A stretch of 64,000 bases of DNA, from positions 1 to 64,000 of the forward strand of contig NZ_JAIZAP010000023.1 of assembly GCF_020404745.1 (NCBI RefSeq), in the 5' to 3' direction. Of the stretch, positions 33,209 through 42,664 are shown piece by piece (the stretch's first letter is position 1; each line of letters begins with the position of its first letter). The DNA is from Aquibacillus saliphilus. GTDB taxonomy: Bacteria; Bacillota; Bacilli; Bacillales; Amphibacillaceae. The position numbers and the translations under genes were made by a program. The notes under the pieces are model-generated. The model worked only from the letters and a program-made list of their open reading frames with translations. It did no database searches and had not been told where the DNA came from.

Positions 33209-34393
33209 CTAATTACTTTCTATAAATTCTAAGTCTGGCATCCATTGTGACATGTGTTGCTTGATTTCTCGGTAATGTTCATCAGCATTAGATAATTGAT
33301 TATTTGTAAGTTGGTACATAGGCATCACTTTATAAGACTGTTCTTTATCTGACATGACAAATGTAGGCAAGAACTGGGGTTTTTTTAAGTTTATCGTTTG
33401 CTCACCGCCCCTTGTTGTCTTCTCTATAGTGAAACTGACGACACCACCAATTCTACGATAAAAGTCATCTTGACCTGATAAGAAATTCCCTAATGAATAA
33501 GCCACTAATGTTTCGTTTCCATTCTTTCCTTCTACCCATTCAACTGGTTGGAGAACATGAGGGTGATGCCCAATTACAGCATGAACTCCTTGATCAGCAG
33601 CAAACTGAACTAGCTCTTTTTGTTCATCACTAGGCATTCTTTGATACTCAGTCCCAAAGTGGAGACTCAGGATGATAACATCAGCTTTATCTTTAGCCAT
33701 TTTGACATCACTGGATATCTTTTCCTTATCTATTAAATTGACCAAATAATCTTTCCCCTCTGGAACTGGGATACCATTCGTTCCATAGGTAAAGCTTAAG
33801 AAAGCAACATCTATATTTTCTTCTGTTTGGTAAACACGGATTTTCTCACTATCTTCCTCATTTTTGTAAGAACCTGTGTACATCATATCAATTGTTTCCC
33901 AGTGTCCAATTGCACTCTGAACAGCCTCCTCACCACGATCTAAAGTATGATTGTTTGCCAAGGTTACTACGTCAACACCGACATCGAGTAAAGCATCTCC
34001 TACCTCATGCGGGCTGTTAAACATAGGGTAAGTGGACAGACCCAAATCAGTGCCTCCAATCATTGTCTCTTGGTTAGCCATTGTAATTGTTGATTGCTCT
34101 AAAAACGGCTTTACATCCGTTAGCATTGGACTAAAGTCATAACCTTCATTTGTCTGTGCGTCCTTATATACTCTACTATGGATTAACATATCTCCTATTG
34201 CCGACAAGGTAATTTCATTCGTTATCGTCCTAGGTTCCTTGGGCATCTCTTTTTGCGTAAGCTCCGAAACTTTCGCTTTTTGTAGTGCCTCGCTATTTTT
34301 ATCTGAATTACTACTTTCTTCTTTTAATCCACAGGCAGAAATAAAAATAGCTACAAATAAGGATAAAATTAATGCAATTACTTTTTTATTCAC
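33209..34393 (-). CDS. CapA-family lipoprotein (metallophosphatase fold)
   Basis: 394-aa lipoprotein (GTG start; lipobox IFISACG). The CapA/PGA_cap domain shows the calcineurin-like metal motifs SAIGDMLIHSRVY, VVTLANNHTLDRG and VIGHHPHVLQPVE. Relatives take part in poly-gamma-glutamate capsule synthesis or are of unknown function; no capB/capC neighbours are present, so a capsule role is not supported here. Confidence 0.87.
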   Translation of the reverse strand: MNKKVIALILSLFVAIFISACGLKEESSNSDKNSEALQKAKVSELTQKEMPKEPRTITNEITLSAIGDMLIHSRVYKDAQTNEGYDFSPMLTDVKPFLEQSTITMANQETMIGGTDLGLSTYPMFNSPHEVGDALLDVGVDVVTLANNHTLDRGEEAVQSAIGHWETIDMMYTGSYKNEEDSEKIRVYQTEENIDVAFLSFTYGTNGIPVPEGKDYLVNLIDKEKISSDVKMAKDKADVIILSLHFGTEYQRMPSDEQKELVQFAADQGVHAVIGHHPHVLQPVEWVEGKNGNETLVAYSLGNFLSGQDDFYRRIGGVVSFTIEKTTRGGEQTINLKKPQFLPTFVMSDKEQSYKVMPMYQLTNNQLSNADEHYREIKQHMSQWMPDLEFIESN

Positions 34394-34813
34394 CAGGATG
34401 TCTCCTTTCTTGTAACTAATCGTCAGTTCTTGTTACTGTGTATTTCCCTTTTATCTTACAACATATTACAACTTTTTAGAAAATTAATTTAATTAATAAC
34501 ATAATACCTATTTACCCCATCAAGGATTAAACCTTTTCAAACTATATGTTGTTGGTGATATGGCTTGATAGTGTAATTATGAAATTGACTCTATTTGTTA
34601 TGTTTCTAACCTTTCTAAATCTTATGCGCGTTTAAAGGTGAGACAAACCCAAAAAATGGAAAACTATACTATTTTCTTATACCAATGAATAAACTTGATT
34701 AATAAACATATGAAAATAACCTCTCACCTGAATTCCGAGTGAAAGGTTTAGTTATTGTTTTTCCGCATTATTTGTATCAATAGTTGATAGTATAACAAAG
34801 GAGTTGAGCTATT
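34394..34813. other. Gene-free gap between capA-like gene and DUF2935 gene
   Basis: 420 nt of AT-rich divergent intergenic DNA. I see no ORF with a ribosome site. One imperfect hairpin (AACCTCTCAC / GTGAAAGGTT, about 34718-34750) is followed on the plus strand by a T-rich run, which could be an attenuator ahead of the DUF2935 gene. No clear promoter was assigned. Confidence 0.4.
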
Positions 34814-35623
34814 TTGGCCGATTTTATCCGAGGTGCATCTTTCGAACATCAATTTTGGCTACAAGTGCTAGGTGATCACTCAAGGTTTATACGAGATTCT
34901 CTCTATCCAAAAGAAACAGAGGATATTGAACTAGCAAGAGATTTTGTCACGCGCTTTGATAACTTACTTGAGCAATCTAAAACCATAACTGAATCAAATG
35001 CTATTGCCTTCACTAAACAAGCGGAATCAGCTGTTGATCACCTTAAACAATTCAAGCTTTCTATTATTAAAAGACATTTGATTGGTGGAATCGGAATTCA
35101 TTTAAGTCCTACATTCATTAACCATATGGTTAACGAATTAGAAGAGTATCAACTTGTGCTAAATCATTTAAAACAAGGGGAGTTACCACCTGTTTATCAT
35201 GAGCTTCACCATCATTTAGTTTGGTTATTAGATGCTTCCGGTCATGCCGGTGCCATTAATGATGAAATGGACGGCGTTGAAAAAAGATTGAAGAGTAAAA
35301 GTAAGGAATTTTCCAAGCATTTTAGTAACTTTTATTTAAAAGCAATAGAACTAACTGGCTATTTACGGTCGAATATTGACTCATTTCCTGCTTTAGATAG
35401 ATTTAACACGGATGTCGAAGTAGAATTAAACCTATTTCGAACATTTCTACATGAATTGGAAGAAATGGAACTATCCGAAACTGTACTTGGAACATTCTCT
35501 GCTTTAATGGCCGACCATATGGCCAGGGAAGAATGTTATTATCTAATGAAACTTGCAGAATCAACAAGTTCTACTCCCCTAGATTGTGACCCTACAAAAC
35601 CAAGAACAGTTGATCCCAATTAG
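34814..35623 (+). CDS. DUF2935 four-helix protein
   Basis: 269-aa protein with two helical-bundle halves (roughly 5-130 and 135-255). His/Glu-rich positions (EHQFWLQVLGDHSRFIRDSL at the start, HHHLVWLLDASGHAG near 136, EECYYLMKLAE near 238) give a ferritin-like metal-site pattern typical of DUF2935. Function unknown. TTG start, AAAGGAG 10 nt upstream. Followed by its own terminator. Confidence 0.85.
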   Translation: MADFIRGASFEHQFWLQVLGDHSRFIRDSLYPKETEDIELARDFVTRFDNLLEQSKTITESNAIAFTKQAESAVDHLKQFKLSIIKRHLIGGIGIHLSPTFINHMVNELEEYQLVLNHLKQGELPPVYHELHHHLVWLLDASGHAGAINDEMDGVEKRLKSKSKEFSKHFSNFYLKAIELTGYLRSNIDSFPALDRFNTDVEVELNLFRTFLHELEEMELSETVLGTFSALMADHMAREECYYLMKLAESTSSTPLDCDPTKPRTVDPN

Positions 35624-35665
35624 AGACTACAAAAAGGATTTTCCCTTTTGTAGTCTGCTTATTTT
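35624..35665 (+). terminator. Terminator of the DUF2935 gene
   Basis: AGACTACAAAAAGG (35624-35637), 5-nt loop, CCCTTTTGTAGTCT (35643-35656), then GCTTATTTTT. Confidence 0.85.
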
Positions 35666-35695
35666 TAAAGGTATAATATAGCTTGAGGTGATTGT

Positions 35696-36238
35696 ATGGA
35701 ATTAAATAAAGCTATTGATTATGCTTCACGAAAACATGATGGTCAAAAACGAAAATTGGATGAGACGCCCTACATATCGCACCCTTTTCGGGTTGGTATG
35801 CTACTATTACAAGATGGACTTGAAGAAGATATTGTTACTGCTGGTTTACTACATGATGTAGTCGAAGATACAGACGGGACTCTCGAAGAAATCAGCCAGA
35901 TATTCGGCGAAAAAGTTGCACAGCTTGTTGCTTACGCATCCGAGCCGGATAAGTCGCTTTCCTGGCATGAGCGTAAACAACATACAATTGAAACAATTAA
36001 AAACGCCCCACTAGAAGCAAAGCTTGTAGTATGTGCCGACAAGATTGATAATTTAACATCTATTCTTGAAAAAGAGCATGAAATTGGCATTACTATATGG
36101 GACTCTTTTAAAGCAGGCAAAGAAAAACAAAAATGGTATTACTCATCTATCTATAATAGCTTGGTTCATGAACTAAACGAAAATGAACATCCTGCGTTAT
36201 TTAATAGGTATAAAAAAATGCTTGAGACATTTGTTTGA
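35696..36238 (+). CDS. HD-domain hydrolase, (p)ppGpp hydrolase-like (SAH type)
   Basis: 180-aa stand-alone HD domain. The metal-binding pattern of Rel/SpoT hydrolases is present: RKHDGQKRK near 13, YISHPFRVG near 29, GLLHDVVEDTDG near 50 with the catalytic ED pair, and KLVVCADKIDNL near 108. It lacks synthetase, TGS and ACT domains, so it resembles small alarmone hydrolases such as Mesh1. Biochemical assignment is by motif only. Confidence 0.78.
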   Translation: MELNKAIDYASRKHDGQKRKLDETPYISHPFRVGMLLLQDGLEEDIVTAGLLHDVVEDTDGTLEEISQIFGEKVAQLVAYASEPDKSLSWHERKQHTIETIKNAPLEAKLVVCADKIDNLTSILEKEHEIGITIWDSFKAGKEKQKWYYSSIYNSLVHELNENEHPALFNRYKKMLETFV

Positions 36239-36456
36239 TAGTGGAGAGCTAGATAATAGTTAGGATGCCTAAGCATTTGAGTATCATTTAAGAATAATCC
36301 TATCTGTTTTAGGATGATGGCAACACCCAGTTTGTTATAACACTTTTTAAAAAGTCTTTTAAAAAATGTTATTTTTATGTTTTAACTAATTAAAACACGG
36401 GTAAATATAAATTATAACCATATAGAAACAAATGATTTTTGAAAGGATGTTTATAC

Positions 36457-36603
36457 ATGGGAAGAAAGATACAATATCAACCCACTAAACAAGTTGGAGT
36501 TGAATTATCAGATGCACAAGAGGTGCACTACAACAAAGACTTCAAACAAGCTGATATTGCTGGCGGTTATAGAAAACAAGCATTAAATAGAAAAGAAGAA
36601 TAA
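36457..36603 (+). CDS. YfhE-like small protein (48 aa)
   Basis: 48-codon gene starting MGRKIQYQPTK with the core LSDAQEVHYNKDFKQADIAG, matching the QEV-x-Y...FK-x-AD pattern of the YfhE family in Bacillaceae as I recall it. AAAGGATG precedes the ATG and a strong terminator follows. Function unknown. Two consecutive stops end the gene. Confidence 0.75.
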   Translation: MGRKIQYQPTKQVGVELSDAQEVHYNKDFKQADIAGGYRKQALNRKEE

Positions 36604-36617
36604 TAAACTTATAATAC

Positions 36618-36661
36618 AAGAGGTTAGGTAGTTCGGCCCCCCCGCTACCTAACCTCTTTTT
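36618..36661 (+). terminator. Terminator of the yfhE-like gene
   Basis: Perfect 14-bp stem AAGAGGTTAGGTAG / CTACCTAACCTCTT with a C-rich loop, then TTTTTG. Confidence 0.95.
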
Positions 36662-36819
36662 GTTGTTTTTTTAAATCTAATTCCTTCCTTACGTTAGGCT
36701 TTTTTCTAAAAGATTGTTTGCTATTTCTAGTTATTGAACCTTACTGAGTAATTTCTATAGACTCCGACGTAACTTTGGTTAGAATTTAATTCTTCCAGTG
36801 AATCGAGTGCTATACGACC

Positions 36820-37255
36820 GCTTCAGCAGAATACTTCGCTTTCCATGGGCACGGCCTCAGCCTCCTCAGAATTAAAGAACAATTCTTCCGGGGTCTTCGG
36901 CTCGTGGGACGGCGATTACTCGTCCCATCGAAACCCTTTCGCTGTTCCCATAGGAGTCTTCGTATTCTGCTTTCGCTGAGTAGTGGTGTTCTGATTAGCG
37001 AGTACCTATTTACCGTCAATTCAACATTTTTCGGAGTTCTTCCCACTTTAATAGAAAGCTATTCTAAGCGGAGGAAATACACGAAGACTCCTTGAAAATT
37101 CACAAACCGAATTTTCTGCGTGCGATGATGATTCAAGGATGTCTATTCAAGTCCTGCGGGAGGAAAGGCATAGATGAGACCCAGCAGTGCGCAGCACGAG
37201 GAGGCTCAGCAGCCCCCCGCGGAAAGCGAAGTGTATTTCCGCAGCGCTGATTTAG
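36820..37255. repeat. GC-rich intergenic repeat region, two inverted copies
   Basis: Copy 1 (about 36822-36980, plus) contains AGCAGAATACTTCGCTTTCC, GGCCTCAGCCTCCTC, GGGGTCTTCGGCTCGTG and ends GTATTCTGCTTTCGCTG, so its ends are inverted repeats. Copy 2 (about 37190-37250) carries GAGGAGGCTCAGCAG and GCGGAAAGCGAAGTGTAT, the same modules in reverse orientation. GC content clearly exceeds the surroundings. Such modules are common between Bacillaceae genes; frames read through here are artefacts. No gene in 36662-37336. Confidence 0.75.
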
Positions 37256-37336
37256 CACTCATCTTTTTTTCTGTTAAATAGTTACTATTTCTATACGATA
37301 CATTCTTTTTTCATTTATAATATAAATATAGTAACT

Positions 37337-39085
37337 ATGAAGAGAGGATATGGTGAAGGAATGCTTCTGAGTCTTATCGAAATAACAATAAGTTTATCAA
37401 TAGGTATCATAATTCATTTATTAGGATTTCTAACTAGAAGATTTAATGAAAAATTAGCTAATACCCTGGAAATAACTAGTGCCCTGGTTGCACTTGGAGT
37501 TGTTTTTTATCAATATACTTTCCTAGACAGCTTTATGTATATAGCATTTATCTCAAGTGGCTGGCTTGCATTTTTTTCTTTAACAGAAGGGGAAGCGAAA
37601 TATCGTGAACTAAAAGAAGAACTCCGTTCAATTCATGTCGAAAACGTTAAATTAAACCGAAAATTGTCACGAATCTTTCTTGACTTTGGATTCGCAGCGG
37701 TTGTGTTTGCTAGCGCAATTTTATTTTTAATCTTTGGACCAGAAACGAGTCCGTTAAAATTTTTTATCGCTTACACAATACTCTCAGCAGCTACTGTGAT
37801 GGTGAAAAGATTTATAACTTACGCTCATGTAAAAGTCTGTTATTCAAAAGATACTGAAACTTTATATATACTTTCTAGATTTAATGCGAGGAAATTCCCT
37901 ACCAAAGATTTGCAAACAGTTAAAGTTGAATCATCAGCAGATATACTAAAGCTACATCCATACTTCTCATTGTTCACAACAAATTCTGATTTCACCACGA
38001 GCTTTCAACAAGTATTGAGACTTCATTTCCCAGGAGAAACTGTGTACCTTACTGTAAATGAAACAGAAACTTGGAGAACTACTTTAGAAAACAACACACT
38101 ATCCGAAAAGGTTGAAAAGCCACTGAGCATCCTGCCCTTTTACCATAAGAAAAACATCAAACGCTTACTCGGAAAGCTTTACTTTGCCATGACTGTTAAA
38201 GGGATTTCCGCCTACACAGGTTTGTTATTATTATTATATTTTCTCAAAACACCAATGTGGTTAATGATTACTTTTGCCCTATTCTACTGGATTTTCAATT
38301 TATATATATCGGATCGTATCCTAAGTATTGCCATGGACGCCAAGGAAACAAAAAATTCAGAAGTTATCGCATCAGCAAAAAAAGTTTTTAAAAATGCTGG
38401 GATTCCAGATGTGAAAGTTTACGAGACAGAATCTGATCAATATAACGGTCTAGCGACAGGAATGAATATTGGACGATCGATGGTAACACTGACGACCGCT
38501 ACCATTAAGCTACCTATTGAAACGATTGAAGGAATACTCGCACACGAGGCTGTGCATGTAAAAAAACGTGATGTCATGTGGGGACAAATTTGGAACACCG
38601 CCTTTTTACTCATTATGCTAGGTATCCTTTACCTCTTAGTTGAGAACATATCTGATTTAGAAGCAAACGCAATTCCACTGTTTTTCGTCATTTGGTTTTT
38701 AATGATACTTTATCCAGTATATCAATCCTTCTATTCACAATTGATGGAGGTTCGAGCTGATCATTTAGGTGCTTCTTTTCTTAAGGGTGGTACTGTTCAA
38801 ATGGCCGAAAGTCTAACTACACTTGCTAATAGACAAGATGATGATTCACTAAAGAATCTTGAGTATAGTGCAGCAAAGGGGGAGAATAGAGTAAAAGAGT
38901 CTTCTCTTGACCGGTCATCTTGGTGGCTTCGAATTTTGGAGTTTCAAATGCTTCCCCATCCCCCAATGTATTGGCGAGTAAAAGTACTAACAGAACATGG
39001 GTACAGTTGGGGACGAACAATATGTAAACATTGGTTTATAGATCGACACAAAGAGTCATTTTCGTTCAAAAAATTAAGGAACTAA
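37337..39085 (+). CDS. M48-family membrane metalloprotease
   Basis: 582 aa. N-terminal membrane segments (about 10-30, 35-85 and 110-155), another pair around 275-320, then the peptidase domain. The zinc motif is AHEAVHVKKRD (HExxH, about residue 410) with the third ligand in MEVRADHLGA (about 475). Further membrane helices lie between. Longer at the N-terminus than HtpX (about 290 aa). Two in-frame ATGs (37337, 37361); only the second has purine-rich sequence (GAAGGA) near it, but too close, so the start is uncertain. Confidence 0.85.
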   Translation: MKRGYGEGMLLSLIEITISLSIGIIIHLLGFLTRRFNEKLANTLEITSALVALGVVFYQYTFLDSFMYIAFISSGWLAFFSLTEGEAKYRELKEELRSIHVENVKLNRKLSRIFLDFGFAAVVFASAILFLIFGPETSPLKFFIAYTILSAATVMVKRFITYAHVKVCYSKDTETLYILSRFNARKFPTKDLQTVKVESSADILKLHPYFSLFTTNSDFTTSFQQVLRLHFPGETVYLTVNETETWRTTLENNTLSEKVEKPLSILPFYHKKNIKRLLGKLYFAMTVKGISAYTGLLLLLYFLKTPMWLMITFALFYWIFNLYISDRILSIAMDAKETKNSEVIASAKKVFKNAGIPDVKVYETESDQYNGLATGMNIGRSMVTLTTATIKLPIETIEGILAHEAVHVKKRDVMWGQIWNTAFLLIMLGILYLLVENISDLEANAIPLFFVIWFLMILYPVYQSFYSQLMEVRADHLGASFLKGGTVQMAESLTTLANRQDDDSLKNLEYSAAKGENRVKESSLDRSSWWLRILEFQMLPHPPMYWRVKVLTEHGYSWGRTICKHWFIDRHKESFSFKKLRN

Positions 39086-39108
39086 ACAGACATTTCGAAA
39101 AACAAAGG

Positions 39109-39143
39109 AAGGACTAGAAGTATTTTATCTTCTAGTCCTTTAA
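39109..39143. terminator. Bidirectional terminator, M48 protease / ykvA-like
   Basis: AAGGACTAGAAG (39109-39120), 8-nt loop, CTTCTAGTCCTT (39129-39140), T-rich on the plus side. Confidence 0.88.
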
Positions 39144-39182
39144 ATGGTCATTTATGTTGGTTGTAATTTAAAAATGTGACAT

Positions 39183-39464
39183 TCACGTTTTAGTTAAGTC
39201 GTATTTCTCTCTTATATGATTTGGTGCGACTTTAATAATTTGTTGTAGAATTAAGCTAGCAATTGCAACATCATCAACGATTCCAAATACTAATAAATAA
39301 TCAGGAATAATATCAAAAGGGAAGATAATGTAACCGATAATTAATAGTACAGAGAACATCTTGGTACCCAATTTTACATCGCTAGATAAAAAGAATTCTT
39401 TTAAAAAAGGAATGGATTTTTTAAAATTAAATAAAAATTTCAATCTACGCCCAAATCTAATCAT
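39183..39464 (-). CDS. YkvA-family DUF1232 membrane protein
   Basis: 93 aa. A basic N-terminus is followed by the DUF1232 core (LIIGYIIFPFDIIPDYLLVFG, interrupted only by the turn, then IVDDVAIASLILQQII), a short hydrophobic hairpin. Function unknown. ATG 39464 follows GGAGGGAGAG and is preferred over the frame opening at 39485. Confidence 0.85.
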   Translation of the reverse strand: MIRFGRRLKFLFNFKKSIPFLKEFFLSSDVKLGTKMFSVLLIIGYIIFPFDIIPDYLLVFGIVDDVAIASLILQQIIKVAPNHIREKYDLTKT

Positions 39465-39516
39465 CTGACTCTCCCTCCGTTTCATTATTAAAAGGACTTT
39501 ACTTCAAACTTAAAAA

Positions 39517-40632
39517 TTAATCCTTCTTTATCAATAGCAGGCGATCATCTTGATCTGATGGATTCCCCCTACCATCTGTATTATTTGTTATAAAATAAAC
39601 CCCCGCTTCAGTTGCAAGAACATCACGGATCCTACCATATCCATCCAAAATAATCTCCTGAGATGCAGATTCGACATCAAACCTTCGTATCGCTTCTCCT
39701 CGTAGACTCGCGAAATAAAATTCTCCATTTAAAAATGTCATTCCAGAAGGTGCCCACGTGAATTCATCCGAATACACTAATGGTACTTCCATTCCATCTC
39801 GTGTTTGATTTGCCTCAATTTCTGGCCAGCCATAATTATTGCCTGGGCGAATACGATTAATTTCATCGTGTGCTTGGTTACCATGTTCGGTAGCATATAA
39901 ATTTCCAGCCTCGTCCCATGCTAGACCTTGCGGGTTGCGGTGTCCAAGTGTGTACAGGTAAGAATCTTCAAATGGATTGTCATTTGGTATGGTACCATCT
40001 TGATTGATTCTTAAAATTTTCCCAGCAAGACTATCTAAGTCCTGCGCTAGGTCAGGGTTTGTTGCATCACCGGTTGTAGCATAGATCTTTTGATCGGGAC
40101 CTATTTCAATTCTACCTCCTTGATGATAATTCCCACCTGGAATTTCATCAATTAATACACCCGTTTCTACCCACTGATTATCTTTTTCTTGTATTGTTAC
40201 AATTCGTTGAAATACACCTTGTTCATTTGCATAAGAATAATAGGCAAAAGCTTCTTTATTCTCAACAAATGAATCGGGGAATGCTAGACCAAGTAATCCC
40301 GCCTCCGGGCGATCTGCTAGGGATTTTTCTAAATGGACCGGCTTTTTTATGACTTCATTCTCTACAATCTTAGCTATTGAACCCGGCCGTTCGCTTATAT
40401 AGATAGCTTCATTAAATTGCACTATCTCCCAAGGGGCATTTAAATTACTGGCAATAACTTCTATTTCACTACTTCCACTAACAGCTTCACTCCCACTTGG
40501 TTGTTTCTCTGATATAGGTTGTGAATCCTCTTGATTGTCCGTTTTAGAACTTTCTGAGTTATTTCCCGAATTTTCCAAACCTGCACAACCAACAAGAAGA
40601 AATAAAGTTAATAGCATTAAATACTTATTAAT
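39517..40632 (-). CDS. PQQ-dependent sugar dehydrogenase-like lipoprotein
   Basis: About 371 aa. Lipoprotein signal NKYLMLLTLFLLVGCAG, then a Ser/Glu-rich linker and a six-bladed soluble glucose/sorbosone dehydrogenase (GSDH) propeller (APWEIVQF, GLLGLAFP, HRNPQGLAWD, NYGWPEI). The only well-spaced ribosome site (AGGAG, 8 nt) points to an ATT codon at 40632; a GTG at 40641 is the alternative and would also leave a good signal. Cofactor and substrate are unproven. Confidence 0.82.
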   Translation of the reverse strand: MNKYLMLLTLFLLVGCAGLENSGNNSESSKTDNQEDSQPISEKQPSGSEAVSGSSEIEVIASNLNAPWEIVQFNEAIYISERPGSIAKIVENEVIKKPVHLEKSLADRPEAGLLGLAFPDSFVENKEAFAYYSYANEQGVFQRIVTIQEKDNQWVETGVLIDEIPGGNYHQGGRIEIGPDQKIYATTGDATNPDLAQDLDSLAGKILRINQDGTIPNDNPFEDSYLYTLGHRNPQGLAWDEAGNLYATEHGNQAHDEINRIRPGNNYGWPEIEANQTRDGMEVPLVYSDEFTWAPSGMTFLNGEFYFASLRGEAIRRFDVESASQEIILDGYGRIRDVLATEAGVYFITNNTDGRGNPSDQDDRLLLIKKD

Positions 40633-40701
40633 AACTATCACTCCTAATCTATTTGACCTTGTAAATTCTCTCAATTATCAATATATCCTTAAATGAATAG
40701 A

Positions 40702-40736
40702 GAAAAACCAGTGAATCGTAATTAATTCACTGGTTT
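40702..40736 (-). terminator. Terminator of typA
   Basis: Minus strand: AACCAGTGAAT, 8-nt loop, ATTCACTGGTT, then TTTCTC. Confidence 0.85.
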
Positions 40737-40743
40737 AGTTTAA

Positions 40744-42579
40744 TTATACAGTTTTTCTCTTCGCTGCTTTTTCACGCTCGTTGTGATTTAAGATTTTCTT
40801 ACGAATTCTAATTGATTCAGGAGTTACTTCACAATACTCATCATCATTTAAATATTCGATTGATTCTTCTAACGTTAACGAACGTGTTTTTCTGATTGTT
40901 GACGTTTGATCCTTATTAGCGGAACGTACGTTAGTGAGATGCTTTTCTTTTGTGATATTAACAGTTAGATCATTCTCACGATTATGCTCTCCAACAATCA
41001 TCCCTGCATAAACCTCAGTACCTGGTTCTACAAAGATTGTACCGCGGTCCTCAAGTCCCATAATTCCATAAGTGGATGCTTTACCCTGTTCCATAGCAAC
41101 TAGGACTCCACGTTGTCTGCCGCCTACTTGACCTTGAGCAAGTGGCTCATATTTATCAAAGGTGTGGTTAATAATTCCATAACCTCTTGTTTGAGTCATA
41201 AACTCAGTGGAATAACCAATTAATCCACGGGATGGGACTTTAAATTCCATACGCACTTGTCCATTTCCTTGGTTAACCATATCAACCATTTCACCTTTAC
41301 GAGCACCAAGTGATTCCATAACAGCACCAGTATGATCTTCTGGCACATCTACTTGCACACGCTCAACAGGCTCACAACGAACACCATCTATTTCCTTAAT
41401 AATTACCTGTGGCTTCGATAGCTGAATTTCATATCCTTCACGACGCATATTTTCAACTAGAATAGAAAGGTGCAATTCACCACGACCAGATACAGTCCAT
41501 GCATCCGGTGAACTTGTTGGGTCTACGCGTAAACTAACATCTGTTTCAAGCTGAGTCATCAGACGCTCTTCGATTCTTCTAGAAGTGATATATTTACCTT
41601 CTCTACCAGCAAAAGGACTGTTGTTAACTACAAAAGTCATTTGTAGAGTTGGCTCGTCAATTCTAAGAATTGGCAATGCTTCCTGGTGATCAGTCGGACA
41701 TACTGTTTCACCTACGTTAATATCTTCTAGTCCAGCTAATGCAATAATATCACCAGCTTGCGCTTCTTGGATTTCAATTCGCTTCAATCCGATAAAACCA
41801 AACAGTTTAGATATACGGAAATTTTTAACAGATCCATCTTTTTTCATTAATGATACTTGCTGACCAACTTTAATTGATCCGCGGAAGATACGACCTATAC
41901 CAACACGTCCAAGGTATTCATTATAATCAAGTAATGTAATTTGGAACTGTAAAGGTTCTTCAGAAGTGTCAAAAGGAGCTGGAATATTTTCCATAATTGT
42001 TTCAAAAACAGCTTCCATAGATTCTTCTTGTTCTTCCGGTTCATTACCAGATGTTCCATTTAGTGCAGAAGCATAAACTACTGGGAATTCCAATTGACTA
42101 TCATCCGCACCAAGTTCGATAAATAGATCAAGCACTTCATCTATTACTTGTTGAGGACGAGCACTAGGACGGTCAATTTTGTTTAATACTACAACAGGGT
42201 TTAATTTCTGCTCCAATGCCTTTTTCAAAACAAAGCGAGTTTGTGGCATACAACCTTCATAAGCATCTACGACTAGTAGAACACCATCAACCATTTTCAT
42301 GATTCGTTCAACTTCACCGCCAAAATCAGCATGTCCAGGTGTGTCCATAATATTAATGTGTGTGTCTTTATATTCAATTGCTGTATTTTTAGCTAGGATG
42401 GTAATTCCGCGTTCTTTTTCAAGATCATTTGAATCCATTGCACGATCGTCCACATGTTCATTTGCTCTGAATGTTCCAGAGTAACGAAGTAGCTGGTCTA
42501 CTAAAGTGGTTTTACCGTGATCAACGTGAGCAATGATTGCTATGTTACGAATGTCTTCTCTTAATTGCATAATGTACAT
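40744..42579 (-). CDS. typA: Translational GTPase TypA/BipA
   Basis: 611 aa. P-loop AHVDHGKTT (about 19-27), G3 DTPGHADFGGEVER, G4 NKIDRP, followed by EF-G-like domains II, III and V and the BipA-specific C-terminal domain. TypA binds ribosomes and aids assembly, especially in cold or stress. Two starts are possible (42579 or 42570) behind GAGGAG; the difference is three residues. Confidence 0.96.
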   Translation of the reverse strand: MYIMQLREDIRNIAIIAHVDHGKTTLVDQLLRYSGTFRANEHVDDRAMDSNDLEKERGITILAKNTAIEYKDTHINIMDTPGHADFGGEVERIMKMVDGVLLVVDAYEGCMPQTRFVLKKALEQKLNPVVVLNKIDRPSARPQQVIDEVLDLFIELGADDSQLEFPVVYASALNGTSGNEPEEQEESMEAVFETIMENIPAPFDTSEEPLQFQITLLDYNEYLGRVGIGRIFRGSIKVGQQVSLMKKDGSVKNFRISKLFGFIGLKRIEIQEAQAGDIIALAGLEDINVGETVCPTDHQEALPILRIDEPTLQMTFVVNNSPFAGREGKYITSRRIEERLMTQLETDVSLRVDPTSSPDAWTVSGRGELHLSILVENMRREGYEIQLSKPQVIIKEIDGVRCEPVERVQVDVPEDHTGAVMESLGARKGEMVDMVNQGNGQVRMEFKVPSRGLIGYSTEFMTQTRGYGIINHTFDKYEPLAQGQVGGRQRGVLVAMEQGKASTYGIMGLEDRGTIFVEPGTEVYAGMIVGEHNRENDLTVNITKEKHLTNVRSANKDQTSTIRKTRSLTLEESIEYLNDDEYCEVTPESIRIRKKILNHNEREKAAKRKTV

Positions 42580-42664
42580 TCTCTCCTCTTTTGTAACGAG
42601 TTCGGTTTCCGTTTACAACTTGCCAATTATATCATATAACCTGCCAAGAAGTATAGTAAATCCT

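Noticed and set aside
33209-34393. CapA as part of a poly-gamma-glutamate capsule operon
   Set aside because: No capB, capC or capE-like genes are adjacent; the gene stands alone.
36810-37095. Open frames of 63-78 codons on both strands in the GC-rich region
   Set aside because: They arise from the inverted GC-rich repeat and lack ribosome sites; composition is not protein-like.
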